This document shows, piece by piece, positions 20,571 through 21,056 of a DNA stretch of 21,056 nt (its first letter is position 1; each line of letters starts with the position of its first letter). The position numbers were made by a program, and so were the translations under genes. The stretch is from JAKORR01 sp964608495 (lineage in GTDB: Bacteria > Armatimonadota > Zipacnadia > Zipacnadales > FEN-943): assembly GCA_964608495.1 (NCBI GenBank), contig CAZSOQ010000084.1, positions 1-21,056 on the forward strand, read 5' to 3'. The notes beneath the pieces are model-generated. The model searched no databases and was not told where the DNA came from. It was given only the letters and a program-made list of their open reading frames with translations.

Positions 20571-21056
20571 GGTCGCCCACTCGTAGACCCGCACCTCGTA
20601 TGGGCCGAAGTCGCCCGTGAGTCTCCCACCGGCCAGCGGAACCGTCTCGCCGGTCTTGCGCAACGACACCTCGCGCGCGCCCAGGGCGCCCAGGTCCAGG
20701 TCCAGGGTGGCCGCCGCGTCGGCCGAGTTCACCACGGCCAGCACGCGCTTACCCTCGGCGGACCGTGACCAGGCGCGGAAGGGGTCCGCCACCTCCACCG
20801 TGTCGCCCAGGCCACGCGGGGCCGTGAGGAAGGGCATCAGGCCTCGCAGCTCCTGGACCGTCTCGCGCAGACCCGCCCAGACCGTGGGGGCGTCCTTCTG
20901 CATGTGGTAGGTGCCGTTGGGGCCCCAGTACCAGACAAGGCCGTCGGCGCCCGCCGCGAGCGCCAGGAAGGCCATGCAGCGGGTCTCCTCGGGCGTGGGG
21001 CGGGCGGGCTTGCCCAGGGCCTCCATGGCCTGCTGGGGCGCGCGCCAGTAGCGGAT
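20562..21056 (-). CDS. C-terminal part of a glycosidase-like protein, 5' end off the right edge
   Basis: Only the last 164 residues are in the window; the frame is open to position 21056 (IRYWRAPQQAMEALGKPARP), so the ATG at 21026 is probably internal. ETRCMAFLALAAGADGLVWY followed by WGPNG has the form of the last barrel strands of a clan GH-A glycosidase or related (beta/alpha)8 protein, where a page of PTPEE.R...... A..GA.GL..Y is common. After it, a small beta-sandwich (KRVLAVVNSADAAATLDLDL, then YEVRVYEW) looks like the C-terminal all-beta domain of such enzymes. Family and substrate cannot be told without the rest. It converges on the DUF202 gene and continues the series of carbohydrate-active genes. 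Confidence 0.65.
   Translation of the reverse strand: MRYWRAPQQAMEALGKPARPTPEETRCMAFLALAAGADGLVWYWGPNGTYHMQKDAPTVWAGLRETVQELRGLMPFLTAPRGLGDTVEVADPFRAWSRSAEGKRVLAVVNSADAAATLDLDLGALGAREVSLRKTGETVPLAGGRLTGDFGPYEVRVYEWATAP

Noticed and set aside
1..21056. tRNA, rRNA, CRISPR arrays, insertion sequences, phage genes or attachment sites
   Set aside because: I read both strands for cloverleaf-like blocks, regularly spaced repeats, transposase motifs and long direct repeats and saw none that I could support.

Overview
This window is GC-rich DNA (roughly 70% by eye), densely coding, from a bacterium of uncertain phylum. No rRNA or other phylogenetic marker is present. The mix of a flagellar-type export operon, large secreted glycoside hydrolases with no SusC/SusD partners, Gfo/Idh/MocA and medium-chain dehydrogenases, an archaeal-type LeuC/LeuD pair and a short intergenic palindrome would fit Armatimonadota, Planctomycetota or a related candidate phylum. 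That placement is inference only.

Region 1 (about 1-5728, all minus strand) is the most unusual part. It is a tightly overlapping operon in the order fliF-like, fliH, fliI, fliJ, fliM-like, fliN, fliO, fliP, fliQ, fliR, and fliR runs off the left edge. It encodes the core of a type III export machine: membrane ring, ATPase complex, cytoplasmic ring and export gate. The FliF-like protein is only 254 aa. It appears to keep one ring-building motif, a membrane segment and a short tail resembling the middle (ARM) part of FliG. The FliM-like protein has no visible CheY-binding peptide. No complete FliG, rod, hook, FliE/FlgBC, flagellin, stator or chemotaxis gene is in view. I read it as a stripped-down, flagellum-derived export system that may not serve rotation, though the rest of the locus lies outside the window.

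Region 2 (5729-7767) holds a 583-base gene-free stretch in front of the fli operon, a Gfo/Idh/MocA oxidoreductase on the minus strand, and a 367-base gene-free divergent region with an 18-base REP-like palindrome and a good sigma70-type promoter. Region 3 (7768-10784, plus strand) is gmk-coaBC followed by a zinc-dependent medium-chain dehydrogenase. Region 4 (10834-12622, minus strand) is leuC-leuD of the archaeal/homoaconitase-like type behind a strong promoter. A hairpin fills the gap between the convergent adh and leuD stops.

Region 5 (12910-21056) is a set of secreted carbohydrate-active proteins: a GH50/agarase-like enzyme, a small two-helix membrane protein, a sialidase-fold (Asp-box) protein, a large two-sandwich plus TIM-barrel glycosidase, a DUF202 membrane protein, and the C-terminal end of another glycosidase-like protein at the right edge. 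Gene orientations alternate, so these are probably several transcription units acting on extracellular glycans. Two of the three convergent gaps in the window lie here, and both contain hairpins. I found no tRNA, rRNA, CRISPR array, insertion sequence or phage gene.
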